From the NCBI GenBank assembly GCA_004794655.1, contig SMMW01000130.1, positions 992,001 to 1,056,000 on the forward strand: a DNA stretch of 64,000 nt, written 5' to 3'. This stretch comes from Marisa cornuarietis. Lineage: Eukaryota > Mollusca > Gastropoda > Architaenioglossa > Ampullariidae. A program made the translations under genes and the position numbers. The notes beneath the pieces were generated by a model. That model saw only the letters and a list, made by a program, of their open reading frames with translations. It was not told the DNA's origin and ran no database searches. Shown one piece after another: positions 1 to 11,800 of the stretch (within the stretch, counting starts at the first letter, position 1; every line of letters starts with the position of its first letter).

Positions 1-154
1 TTTACTAATGTTTCTGCTAATGATTTGACAGAAATATTCAGACTTCTTGTTTAGTTCAGTTAATGGCTGATTTTGACAGCATATACAGAATAAAGAACTG
101 ATTTTTTTTAACAGGATTTAGTTGTGTGACGTTTTATTAACATGAATTTTTTGA

Positions 155-1450
155 GTGACCGATTACTTGATTATCAGCTGTTTAGGGAAATGTATTAGTG
201 AAGCTTTGTCAAGACTGATGGCAACTGTTGAGAAAGACCTCCGGATTCAGCAAGCAGGATTTCGCCCTGGGCGATCCTGCTCTGAACTCATTTTCATTCT
301 GCGTCAGATTCTGGAGCAGAGCAACAAGTGGAACACACCACTGTCCATCAACTTCATGGACCTGGAAGAAGGCTTTTGACAGCGTCCTTATGGAAGATCC
401 TGAGGCATTATGGAGTCCCTGCAAAACTTGTCCAGGTCATTGCAATGCTGTACAGCGATTTCAGATCTCAGGTGGTCTGTGACACGGAGCTCACAGCCTC
501 CTTCAACATAAGTACTGGGGTGAAGCAGAGCTGCATTCTGTCGCCGTTCCTCTTCATCCTGGCCATGGACTGGATCATAAAGAATTCCACAAACAGAGAG
601 AGGATAGGGATCAAATGGACCACGACTATGATATCAACAACAATGCTGGAAGACTTGGACTTTGCTGATGACATTGCCCTGTTGTCACACCGCCACCAAG
701 ACATGCAGGAGAAAACAAATGCCTTCTCAGAAACAGCTGGAAACCTTGGCTTCAAGGTCAGCACAAGGAAAGCAAAAAGTATGAGAGTGAACGCCAGAGT
801 CCAAGAAAACATCAAACTAAATGGAGAAGAGATTGAGGAAGTTGACAGTTTTACCTATCTTAGGTCCAAGATGTCAAACACTGGGGATGCGGAGGTGGAG
901 ATTCGAGCCCGACTGGGGAAAGCCAGCCAGGCCTTTGCCTCACTCAGGAGCACATGGAAGGCAAAAAGCATGAGTCAGAAGACCAAGCTGAGACTCTTCA
1001 AGTCAGTTGTGATCAGCACCCTCCTTTATGGATCAGAATCATGGAAGATGACCAAAAACATCGGTAACAGGCTTGACGTCTTCCAAAACAGATGCCTCAG
1101 GCGCATACTTCTTTTAGCCAAACACCATCACCAATGAAGAACACCACTGAAGAACTGAAACCGAGTCCATCACCACGCAGATTCAATGAAGGCATTGGCG
1201 ATGGATTGGACATGTGCTCCACCAGTAGACAGCAGACCTCTCCAGAATCGCCCTACGATGGACTCCAGACGGCTGAAGAAAATGAGGTCGCCCTAAGGAA
1301 ACTTGGAGAAGAACAGTGGAAAGGGAGAAGAAAGGAAAGGGCTGGACATGGGGTTGCCTGGAGCGGGTTTCAGCCGATCAACATCAGTGGTGGGCTCTTG
1401 TTGAGACCTAATGTGCAAATAGCACGAAGAGGATTGATTGATTGATTAGC
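155..1450 (+). mobile_element. Degenerate non-LTR retrotransposon (reverse transcriptase remnant)
   Basis: The translated frames give a LINE reverse transcriptase: a GFRPGRSC block near 260, FADDIALLSH (the YADD-type catalytic box) near 660, and the YGSESWKMT motif near 1030 typical of the RT C-terminal region. The reading frame breaks at about 379 (stop in the block that should read FDSV), again at about 1137, and the C-terminal part (RIALRWTPDG-type text near 1240) carries further stops. There is no endonuclease domain, so the copy is 5' truncated. It ends with a short GATT repeat at about 1432-1447, a typical LINE tail. It lies in the intron just before the last three exons of the downstream gene. 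The exact clade (RTE- or I-like) is not resolved here; it is clearly not the L2-like family found later in the window. Confidence 0.85.
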
Positions 1451-1525
1451 GAAGCAGGTGACTTCTCGTTTGTCACTTACAGTATTCATGATTTTCTGAG
1501 GTATGTTACAACACTGTCTTTGTAG

Positions 1526-3045
1526 GTCCTTCCAAATCTTTTGATGCCTGAGATGAAGAGAGTTATGCGGCTGTTATCTGCCATCATTGATGCTGACTGT
1601 ATTGACATTGGATTCCGCTGCCTTTTTGTCAGCAACATTCATTTTTGTGACTTGAATGGTAATTATTTATATTTATAATTATTTTCCCTTTTTCTTTGAG
1701 ATATTTTGACATTTAGATGAATTTTAGTTTGTTAACAATGTCTACTATCCCAAAAAATCTCATCTTTCATGTGAAAAACATGCAGCAATGACATTACTGT
1801 CCTGTCTTGTGAAAAAGATTTTGGTTGCAGTTTTCGGTGCCTATATATTTTTAACTTGTAAGAACATACCTACATCTCTAGCAGTTATGGTCAAAAGGTT
1901 TGTTTCTCATTGTAGAAGTCAAGAAGGAGATGCTTTCATCTCAGCTGTTGATGGATACTGCAATACTTCTTTGTCGTCATCATCAGGAAGCTTCTCATCC
2001 TGTTTTCCATCATCTTGGTCAGCTATTGGTGGCCGGCTTTCAGGTCTGTTGTTTTGCAGTCTGACCCCTCTACATTTAGACTTGTTGATGATGTAAGAGT
2101 GAGCATTGTCTGCAGCAAGGGTGGTTTGCAAATTTTGTACTGCTGTTGACAAGGCATTATTTACACACCATGGAGATTTGTTCATTTGCATTTTCATTGA
2201 TATAGTTTACCAGAACCCTTTGATCAGGCATGTGTCAGTTATTTCTGAAAATCGCAATGATTCTTCCACGTTTGACTGGTTGCACCTTATATGGGAAATG
2301 ATTGAAAATCAGGCAAGATAATTCCTCTTTGAGTTGTGAAGATATGAAGGTGTTGGATATTAGAAGAGGCAATCATCAGTGTGCACATTGATAAAAGTAT
2401 AATTCATGTGCAGAAGTTAATTGGGTTAGCATATTTCTAACAGAAGGCATGTGTTTTGGAGTTTCCAGTAAAGTGTATAAATTGGGCTAAACAGATACTT
2501 CATGATTCATAGAAATAAAGAAAGCATTGTGACTGAACTTATAGGGACTCACATTAATTAGTTATATACAGTCTGCACCTGTGGATTGTTAGAGAGTAAT
2601 GTCTTATTTAAAGCTGAAAAGCCATAATAACCTGTATTATATAAGTTGTGCATGCTGAATATCTTCTAGCTAGAACTTGGCATATAGTAATAAGTATTAT
2701 TATTATTTTTGCTGCACCGTGAAGCTAAGAAAAACCTGCATTATCTTGTCTTTTCAGGAAGTGCTGCAGACTGCAGACAGGCAGGAATGCAAAGAAGGAT
2801 CTGCTGCACTACTCCATTTTCAGATTTTTGCGCACATCTGCATCCTACTGTCTTGTGCACCAGATCTGATGGAAACTCTGTTTGTTGTTCTGCTGGATAT
2901 CTTGGCCAAGCAAAAAACAGTTTCTGGGACATGTGGAACTAAGTTGAGGAAATACTATGAGGCATTATTTCTTGCTCTAAAGCTTGTACCAGAAGGTTCC
3001 ACGAAAGAAAATCTGTGCAAGAAAGTAGAACAACTCAACATATGA
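1526..3045 (+). CDS. Last three exons of an unidentified helical (possibly HEAT/ARM-like) protein
   Basis: Exons 1526-1658, 1916-2043 and 2758-3045 join in phase (1, then 0) and end in TGA. Each has a good acceptor (TGTAG, TGTAG, TTTTCAG) and a GT donor. Together they encode about 182 residues: alternating amphipathic helices rich in Leu, with segments such as MKRVMRLLSAIID, LLMDTAILLCRHH and LMETLFVVLLDIL. That looks like the end of an alpha-solenoid, but I do not recognise the family. The middle exon is not obvious from simple open frames because it lacks a starting Met in frame. Upstream exons lie left of the window. An AATAAA at 3399 would give a 3' UTR of about 350 nt. The exon chain is well supported by phase; function is unknown. 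Confidence 0.65.
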
Positions 3046-3398
3046 AGAAAGGTTTAAAAGTTGTTTGACTGAGGTGTTCATAATTATGAACATATAGGGT
3101 GTATGTCCCCATCTCAGAAAAAAAAGTATTTTCAGGTTGTGATAATTTTGTTTTACTTTTGAATGCAGGAGAGGCATTAATCATGTGTGCTTGAGGGGTC
3201 TTCTCTAAGCGGGGTAAAGAGCAGTCTAAACAGCTTTCTTCAGGCCAGAAGAGTGGCCACCTTGTGGGCTGGTGATGGGCACAAAGAGTGCAAGCTGCTG
3301 GTCAAACACCTAGCAGCGTGCAAAATAATCAGATCGAGGTCTTACCTGTAACAGTGGTGTGGGCTAGATGTTTCGGAGAAAGCGAGTTGCTGGTCCTT

Positions 3399-3404
3399 AA
3401 TAAA
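3399..3404 (+). other. Candidate polyadenylation signal (AATAAA) of the upstream gene
   Basis: First canonical AATAAA after the TGA at 3043-3045; about 350 nt of 3' UTR would be implied. Position and orientation fit, but cleavage is not shown. Confidence 0.4.
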
Positions 3405-5053
3405 ACTTACTGTATAGAAACATTGGCAGCTTCTAACAACAGGCTCAGCTGCTTTTGTGTTGTGTGAGCGTATATAATTGTCTGAGTATGCTAGTGTTCA
3501 TTAAAAAGTGTTATTGTATTTTTGAAAATAACAATTCGATTTCTATGGGAATGCATATATGCGAATTAAACTAGGGAACAGTATTGTCGGGACTCCAATA
3601 TCTTTGTGAATGAAGCAAGCGGGCATCAGTCCACGACAGTCAAGCAGCAAGCAGGAAACATGAAACTGCTGCAAAACGTTTTCAATGTCTTCCGATTCTC
3701 GAAGCTATTCTCTTTCACGAACGTGCCAAAAGAGCAGAACAAGTGAAGGGTTTAATGGCAGAATGTGTTAGATGAAGTAAGACCGATCTTTCGCAGTAAC
3801 ACCTTTTCAAGGTCATTCTTGTATGATGCGGTCTGTCGTTACCTTGTGGAAGAATGCGACCTTTTCTGATGACCAGGGCTAGTTTTTCGCCACAGGGAAT
3901 GATCCACTGCGGACCAAAGTCACGTTTGTTATGCACCAGCATCTAAGAATATTCCTAAAAAACATTGTCAACTTGTGGAGTACTCACTAGCCTAGATGCT
4001 TCATTCTCCCTATCTCATGGAAGGTGCCTATACGGTGTCTTCTGAAGCTTTTTGCTTTTTGTGAAGCTTTTTGCTTTTTATGAAGCTTCTTGGAGTTTCC
4101 GCCATATCTGAAAAGGTTCATATGATCCCTCGCCGGTCCACGAGGAGATCGCTAATACAACACCAGCAGTTGCCCACTCAGTAAAGCATCGGTGAAATTC
4201 ATCATCTAGACCTAAACAAATCATTCTTGCAATCTTATGTCTTTTGGTGCATTACTGCCAAACATTGTTGCAGATTTCGAGGTACTTCCACCGCTCAGTG
4301 TTCCAGTTTGAAGGATTGTTAAAAGGATTCAAAAATCATGTGTTCATCCCATTTTTACTTATCGAGAGCCTCAATTATACAGAAAAATACACGTAAACGT
4401 TAGTAATATTTCACTAATGGATAACAGTCAATCAGTCGTCCCTTGCCTGGCACCTGGCGTTGGGGGGAGTACATGGATAGACGCGGCAGCGTGGATAACA
4501 TGGATAACAACAGAAACTATAATATGTCTGACATTAAATTACATGACGACAAATCCACATACTACAACAACTGGCCGGTACCTCCCGTTCAGCTTAGTTG
4601 TTGGTGGGGTGGGGGTGTTGTTGTTTTGGTAGTTTCCTGTTGAACAAATTGTTGGATCTCCTTTTTCAATCATTGTAGCCGCCTTGTGAGGAGAATGGGT
4701 TTGAAAGATTAGAATTAGCATTTTTCTCTTCCCGTCCTCTCACATATCGTCATTCTTTCTTTGTAGCGGATACACGCACGCGGCACCTGTTAGGCTGGCC
4801 TTACATCGAATTTCGACGTGCGCCGTGGACGGCGCGGCGCCGTGCTTTTTTGATAACTGAAGAAGTCAATGGGTCAACTCACACGTATCGAATGAGACTC
4901 CGTCCATACCGCGTTGATAACTATTGCTTCAAATGGGAGAACTCACACTGGTCGACTGTGGGTTAGGGTTATGGGGTAGGGGTAGGTTTTATTGTAGAGG
5001 ACAACTGTTGAGGACTGGTCGAGTGACGTGATGGTGATTGACATGGAGTTGTG
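3405..5053. other. Intergenic stretch without recognisable genes
   Basis: I see no coding exons, RNA genes or clear transposons. A short tandem array of GAAGCTTTTTGCTTTTT-type units lies at about 4045-4095. The small open frames here (for example 3715-3942 on the minus strand and 4417-4643 on the plus strand) have no family resemblance and no splice context. Confidence 0.5.
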
Positions 5054-5103
5054 TTAAATTATTGGCTGGTTTTAGTCGTTAAATTATTGGCTGGTTTTAG
5101 TCA
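5054..5103. repeat. Direct duplication of about 25 bp
   Basis: Two adjacent copies of a unit containing AAATTATTGGCTGGTTTTAG, immediately 5' of the Merlin-like remnant. It could be a replication-slippage duplication. Confidence 0.7.
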
Positions 5104-5165
5104 TGTGATATTTCGCGTGGAAAAGTTTTGATTTGATGTGAGCAGACGATAGAAATTCGAGAGGA

Positions 5166-5620
5166 TTGAAGATGGCGAGTGTGCGTGGAAATTTCGCGAA
5201 AATTTGTGGTGCAAATGTGGAATTCAAGAAAAGGTTGAGAGGTGGAGAGTCTGGAAAATATAGCAGAAAGAAGTTTAGGATGGATGCAGAAGTGACAAGG
5301 TTGTTTGTGTTGAGTTTATTCGAAGACTTTGATTTGTTTTTTGAGTTTTTACGTGAATGTGGATTGATGAAGAAGAGTTGTGGTGAGGAGATGGGACTGG
5401 AGAAGATTCCGAGAGGTGATAGATATCGATGGCGCTGTATGAAAGTTTATGACAAGAAGAGGTGTATATTTTTGGATATTATTTCTCGGAAAAAGTGGAG
5501 GAAGGATTCGAAGAAGATGGGGAAGGCGACTTCAGGAAAAATTTTGTTCATTTCTGGATATTATTTCTCGGAATAATTGGAGGAAGGATTCGAAGAAGAT
5601 TAAGGAGACGATATCAGGGG
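5166..5620 (+). mobile_element. Merlin (ISXO2-like) transposase N-terminal remnant
   Basis: The frame 5166-5576 (136 aa) has the layout of the N-terminal region of Merlin/ISXO2 transposases: an FLRECGL helix at about residues 61-67, a Cys-containing loop, then the RYRWRC block at about residues 88-93 followed by a basic stretch. Only one Cys of the expected metal-binding pair is evident in each half, and no DDE catalytic domain follows, so this is a dead fragment. An 82-bp tandem duplication (about 5474-5530 repeated at about 5556-5612, both containing TTGGATATTATTTCTCGGA or a near match) shifts the frame. Assignment is by motif recognition only. Confidence 0.5.
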
Positions 5621-6164
5621 AGTTTAGCGAGGAGAGAGAGCAGAAGATGAGTGACGTAATAGTGATGTCACTAATTTGCATAGCTCCGCCTACAGGTAAG
5701 CCATTTTTGTTATGGCGTCGCAAAACCATCTATAAGAAAGCTATTCCCAGTGGCGTAAGGAATTGCTCGGCTGTGAAAAGGACGAGTGGAGGAGGGGGGC
5801 CAAACCATGCTGACAGTAAACGACGCTCACATTCTTGCCTCCTCAGTATATTTTTTGAGGGAGCGGCTGGCTCCCCTTGCCTCCACGGGTTTCTATGCCA
5901 CTGCAAAAACATGTTCCGGTGGTATAATGTGATAAGGAAGCACGAGAAGTATATTGATGTTTTTCTCTTAATCACACCTGGATTTGTCAACAAAACAGGA
6001 AGTGACGAAAGGGTATATAGTATTTCTAAACTTAGCGTCGTCTGTATGAGCTGCTTTCGAAGAGGAAAGATGCAAGAAAACATACCAGGACACAATGTGC
6101 TGTTACTGAATGTTCTCTTCGACACTCGGAGTTAGTTTGTACTCATTGTTATTTCCTAAAGATA

Positions 6165-6458
6165 ATGGCTACAATCGCCAGTGAATTAACTTTGTTCAAA
6201 GGTCTGTATATACATATTTCTGCTTTGTTCAAACGTGCCGTGCGAACTTCGTCGCCCACACCGTGCTCAAGGATTTGCTCAAAACATTTCAAAATCGATT
6301 GTAATCCAGTCACTTATACAGTACAAGGAAGTCATGAACTTGCATTAAAACGAAGAGATCTTCCTAAAGCAATGGCAACTGTACAAAAGCACGAAGTGTT
6401 AATACCACCTACGACTGCTGGTAAAAAGCTTAAACAAAGATCATCCACCAGATATTAA
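6165..6458 (+). pseudogene. THAP-type zinc finger-like fragment
   Basis: A 97-codon open frame carries RICSKHF, which matches the C-x2-H half and following Phe of THAP domains, then a basic segment where THAP proteins have their closing motif. The N-terminal C2 half and the invariant Trp are not visible in frame; the DNA just upstream (5700-6135) is open but not convincingly THAP. It is likely a decayed transposon-derived THAP copy or one exon of an unrecognised gene. No acceptor or donor clearly defines an exon. Confidence 0.3.
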
Positions 6459-7798
6459 ACATCGACAGTTTCTACACCTTCTCGTCTACAAGTAACATCG
6501 TGACGCAGTCACAAACACATCATAAGTCGTATCCTTATCCAGCACAATGATTAAAAACAACTGACAGTGTGAGAGCACCATTGATTTGCGTGCTCGAAAC
6601 AGCTAAAAAGGAACTGTGGGTGACAAACGTATGAGGAACACGTGCGAGTAAGTAAATAGTAAATTTTGCATGCAGCTAAATGAGGAACAAATAAGTGTTT
6701 ACATTGATAAATATGTATCAGATTTTTATAATATTATATTTTAATGGAAAAAACGTCATTATCAGCAGTTAGTTGTAACTATAAAATAAAAATGCAATGC
6801 TGGAAATTAACCTATTAAATAAAAAAAAAATACAGGAGTTTATATTAGATGAAAGCACATTTGAAATGTGTTTATATTTTATTAACAATAATACACATGG
6901 AAAAATGAACTCAAATGCGCTCACTTAGTAATAGAGAATCAATAATACAACGTAGACTGTAATGACCGTGATTGTTGCCCATTAAATTTTTATCTAGAGA
7001 AAACTTACTAGTCTGTCGAGTGAATTTGGTTTGTGTGTGTGTTTGTTTTTGTTGTTGTTTGTTTTTTGAAAACTTCAGTCAAAGCTTCTAAATAAAGTTC
7101 CAATCTGTAGGGCTGTATTCCAAAATCACCCGTTTAATTTTCAAAAAAATCGCTACTTGACCACGAGAACCTGAGCGGTGTTTCCTCATTTGACTTGAGG
7201 ACCTGCACAGATTTGCTGAACTGAGCCGCACTCACTGTTGCCAATACTACTTATACGCAACGGAACTTTGCTGCGCAGCGGGTATTTTTCTGCTGCTTTC
7301 CTAGAGGCAGGTGAGAATGCCGATTTTTGAAGGTTTATGTCTTTAAAATTAAGCGTAATTGCGTACTCATATTTTGGAAATTATTAATTTAAAATTCAAC
7401 TTTTTATAAAGGTCTACTAAAGCTGAAGTTGTACAACCATTATCTTTATAAAAGAAAAACAACAAATAACCATCGTTTTCAAGTTTGCAAAAACCTCTTG
7501 CAGTGCTTTTTCTCCAAGAGTTTAGACCGTTTCTCTTCTTCAAGCCACGCACGCAGACAGGCGTTCTTTTTTTTTCTCTTTTTCTCTCTCTCCTGCCTGC
7601 GCGAGTGACAGAGAGGAGCAGCCAGTGATTAGACAGTGCTGGACATGGTGCATATAGATCGTTTCTTTATCACATCACCTTCCACTTTGACCCTCTGCTT
7701 TTTCCCTTATCTTAGATAATCTGTTTTCTGGTTAAGGTCGGCAGCTTGTGTACTCTCACCACTGACCTTGTATCTGCCTGTGTCCGTGTGCTGGCGAA
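6459..7798. other. AT-rich intergenic and 5' flank of the first DUF5054 gene
   Basis: No coding exons seen. A pyrimidine-rich tract (T/C runs) at about 7567-7592 and a more GC-balanced 200 bp lie just before the start codon at 7799. This should contain the promoter and 5' UTR, but I cannot point to a specific TATA or initiator element. Confidence 0.4.
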
Positions 7799-8800
7799 AT
7801 GGCGAACCCAACTAGTTGCATCCTCTGTCTCGCCGGCATCTTGGCCCTCTACACAAGTGTTGCGCAAGTATATGTCACTACATTCTCTGATTTTGAAGAA
7901 TGTGCGTAAAACGCGAGTACATTAAAACCTTACTTTTTCTCTTTGTCTCTCATTGTCCTACTCCTATTTCGTTGAACATCACCTAGCTCCATTTCTTTTT
8001 TCCTGCGATTCGCTCTCTTTTCCCTCTCTCTCTCTCCCTCTTCATGGAAGAGTAAGAACGCACACAAGACAAGCCTCAAATGTCTTCAGTCAGTCAGTAG
8101 GGCATTGTATGAAGGGGCGTGATGTCTACTGCTTCCAGATGCATTTGTTCTCGCTTGCGACTTTTTTTTTTAATGTTGTTGCTGTTAAACTGTTGAAGTT
8201 TTATTAGTTTCTGTGAAGCTCTGTTGTTTGTATAAACCACCAGGGCGGTTGTTGTATAAACTATCAGGGTGGTTGCATAAACCAGCAGGGTTGGTGCACG
8301 ACCATTAGTAATGGGCGCGCAAAATGTCGTTCACTGGTTAAAAAAAAAAACAACATTGCATGTGGAATGGTTTTCGGTGGAACAATAATGTATGTAAAGG
8401 TGGAGCTGTCACATGAAGACCACTCGATCTGGCAAGCTAGTCGCGTCTTTTCTACATCGCATCACTATCCGACTGGATGGTCGTTTGCTCAGATTAATAG
8501 AAAAAATAAGAAAAGAAAATTAGAAACAAGTTTTAGTTATATATTGGCTGAAGAACTATGCACGGAGGGCTTTATCTGGGTTGAGTTAGGTCGGTAATTC
8601 TTCCAGCTTTGATTTTATTACCAACTTTTGATGTAGCACTTTATTGGAGTCAAGTATATTCGTGTGGGATGTTAGTTCTCTTGAAGTCATGTTGAAAGCT
8701 CATGCTCAGCAACGGGGCCTCGATGTTTCGAGTGAAGTCGAGACTCTCACCTAACTCCTCCCTCTCTTCTCCCCTCCCCCCGTCATCTGTCTCTCTCTCA

Positions 8801-8881
<81 letters not shown>

Positions 8882-11800
8882 CAAATTACGAAATCAAAAT
8901 GTATTCTGCTTAGTATTTTTTAAATTTTGGAACCACCGGAGAAAAAAAGCATGCTCCAGAGCAATATACAACAACCAGACATAGCCAATAACATTCCCGT
9001 AAATGAAAAATATATCATTGCCAAATTTTTCGAGGATCGGACAAACGGTCAAATTTGCTTGAGGGCCGACTGAAAACAACTAAAAAAACGTTTGAGATCT
9101 GCTACACATCAAAATTTGCAAGACCATTTATACTCCTTTAAAATTATTTCACGAAACATCTACTTATGTGCCGTAAAAATTCAATAATCAGGTTATGCAA
9201 AATTTTGCTTTACTTATTGTGACTTTAATGCTGACAAAGGACTTCTTTACAGGGACACGTACGAAAAACGCCAGCTGTTGATCCGTCTTTGATAAGGAAA
9301 GTTCATATCGTGTTTATGAATCACCTTGGTATGTATACTAATACTGTAGGTAAAAGTTATTTATATAACGTAACTTTATTGCTATGGGGAGCTTAATTTC
9401 TCATTGATTCGTCCACATTGACCAATACTGTCTTAACACACACACACACTAACACGTCGATTATAACGGATGTGACACGGGGCTGACTGTCGGTAATTTC
9501 CTATGGTTACTCCGGTTTCCTCCACCTGTTAGTGAGTAGCTATATGATTTGAATGATGGTAAATGAATTTGTAAGACGCATTTGATGTTTATTGATGTGT
9601 GCTCATGCAATTTCATATCTATAAGAGTCCGCATTTGTTGGTGGGATAAGGTACTCTATAAGTAAACGTTATCGTTATTATGATTATTATTATTAATACT
9701 GCAGTCGTTTACAAAAGTCGACTGCGTGGTGCCATAGATTTTCGATGCAATGACATGTTCGGGTGTTTATTTTGACGACTTTGGCCATATTATTTTTCGG
9801 GTATAATAATTCATAACGGTATTTACAAGTATTTACTACAATTATTTATCGGCTATACTAATATACCCAGGTGTTGGCTACAATCATGTTCACAGATGTT
9901 GGGTATGATGGAATTTACCCAAATGTAGGCTTTGCCCTAAATGTCATCAACGAGTACTTTACCGAGTACTATCCTAGAGCGGTCAGCCTTGCGGAGGGTC
10001 TTCGGCTGTTCGGTTTTCAGGAAAGGCTGGTGTACACTACCCACCCCTGGCTACTTCGCCTCTACCTTAACTGCACGACAGTGACCCTGGCCAGCAACGT
10101 GTCTTTGCAGGTTAGTTGGTTTTTTGATTCATTTAAAAAGAGCGATGAGGGGAAAATCGCTGACAGCCCGTATCACAGACCGTGCATTCAGTCTATAGCC
10201 GCCATGACAAATCGCTATTGACTTCCGGTACAGGCAGAAAGCTTATAAAGATTATAGTAGTTTGTGGCCCGCTTTGTCAGCATGGTAACACAGGATTATT
10301 CCCCCGAATCCAGGACCGGATGACTTTTCCTGCAATGATGACAAGCGAGTGCTGAACACTTCGCTATTGAGTCGCCCAATTTGTCAGGTTCAGACTCATC
10401 TCAGCTACTGCCATCACCATGGCCTAAAAATATGTTCTTTTATTTCATGTGGATTTTTCACCCCCTTTAATAGCAACTTGTTCGATCCGTAATTCAATTA
10501 TACCATACATGCTGGAGATTTATTGAGAGGAGTTTGTGATAAGAAGGTAGTGATCGTTTAGTTCAACGCGCTTGCTAAGCATTCTTCCTGTGTAACATTG
10601 CATGTAGAAACTTTCCTTACTATATGGAAGAACTTGGGAAGAGCAGTGCTCGCAAGAAGAGATCGTCTTTGTAAGGGAAGTCGTAAGTATTCTTGTAAAC
10701 TTCGTCAGTGTCCGTCGCAAGATGAGGTGGATGCGATGCGGCTGGCCATCAACAATGGCGACGTGGTGTGGCACGCCGGCCCCATGAACATGCAGTACGA
10801 GTTTTTCATGGACCCCACGCTGCTGGGCATGGCCTTTGACATCAGCTTCGGTCTTGACCGAGAGTTCAACATTCAGAGGACAACACCAGTCGTGAGCCAG
10901 CGGGATGTGCCGGGTGAGTGAGTGAGTGTGAGACGCATGATAGCAAATGATGTACCTCGCTCCATTAATCATGAGGGGGGAGGGTGGTGTCCTAAACATA
11001 TGGAAAAACTCAATTCTGATGAATTTTATGGATGCACAGATATTGATTAAATTATGAAAGATTAATTAATTTTTTAATATATATTGATACCGATTTAAGT
11101 GTAAGGATATTTAATATCGATTTAGTTTAAAAGATTTGCCTGTATCGATTTCATGGTAGGGATACGACTTATATTTTACGGAAATATATTTATTTCCCTG
11201 TATTGTTACAATGATATAAATAAAATTTTACCGATTTACCGATTCTATATTGAATTAAAAAGTAACATCAGTTTAATGTAACAAACAAAAATAAAACAAG
11301 GGAAATTTCTGTTATCTTTCATTTATCACTATTCGTATCCGCAGAGAGTGCGATCTATCTTGGTCACGATGCTGCGCATTATAAGTTCACATGATTATTA
11401 TTATTAAATGCAAATGTGAATTGATGACGTGGCAGGCATGACCAGTGCTGTGATCCCCATCATGAAGAAGCACAACATCGCCGCTATCACCGTTGGTGTC
11501 AACCAGATGACCAGCCCGCCGGCGTTGCCGTCGCAGGCCTTTGTGTGGAAGATGCGCCCTGAGGACAAAGATGAGGATGGCGTGATTGCATTCTGGCATC
11601 CGGGTTAGTTTGGATTGACAAACTGTCATTTCCTGTGTTAACGGCCTGCGTGTACAGATGTGTGCACTTCTTTCTTTTTCAATATTTTGATGGTGTTAAC
11701 AGCAGTAGAAAAGAGATTCACCAAGGGAGGACACTGAGGAGGGAAAGTATAACGCATTCCAGCGCGTTCATTCCCTAATTTTTCATCATTCTTCAAACTT

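Noticed and set aside
5449..6135. A 228-codon open frame
   Set aside because: It overlaps the Merlin-like frame and the duplication, has no family resemblance beyond about 5620, and no start or splice context.
8650..8923. Open frames of VCVCVC and THTHTH type on both strands
   Set aside because: They are translations of the CA microsatellite.
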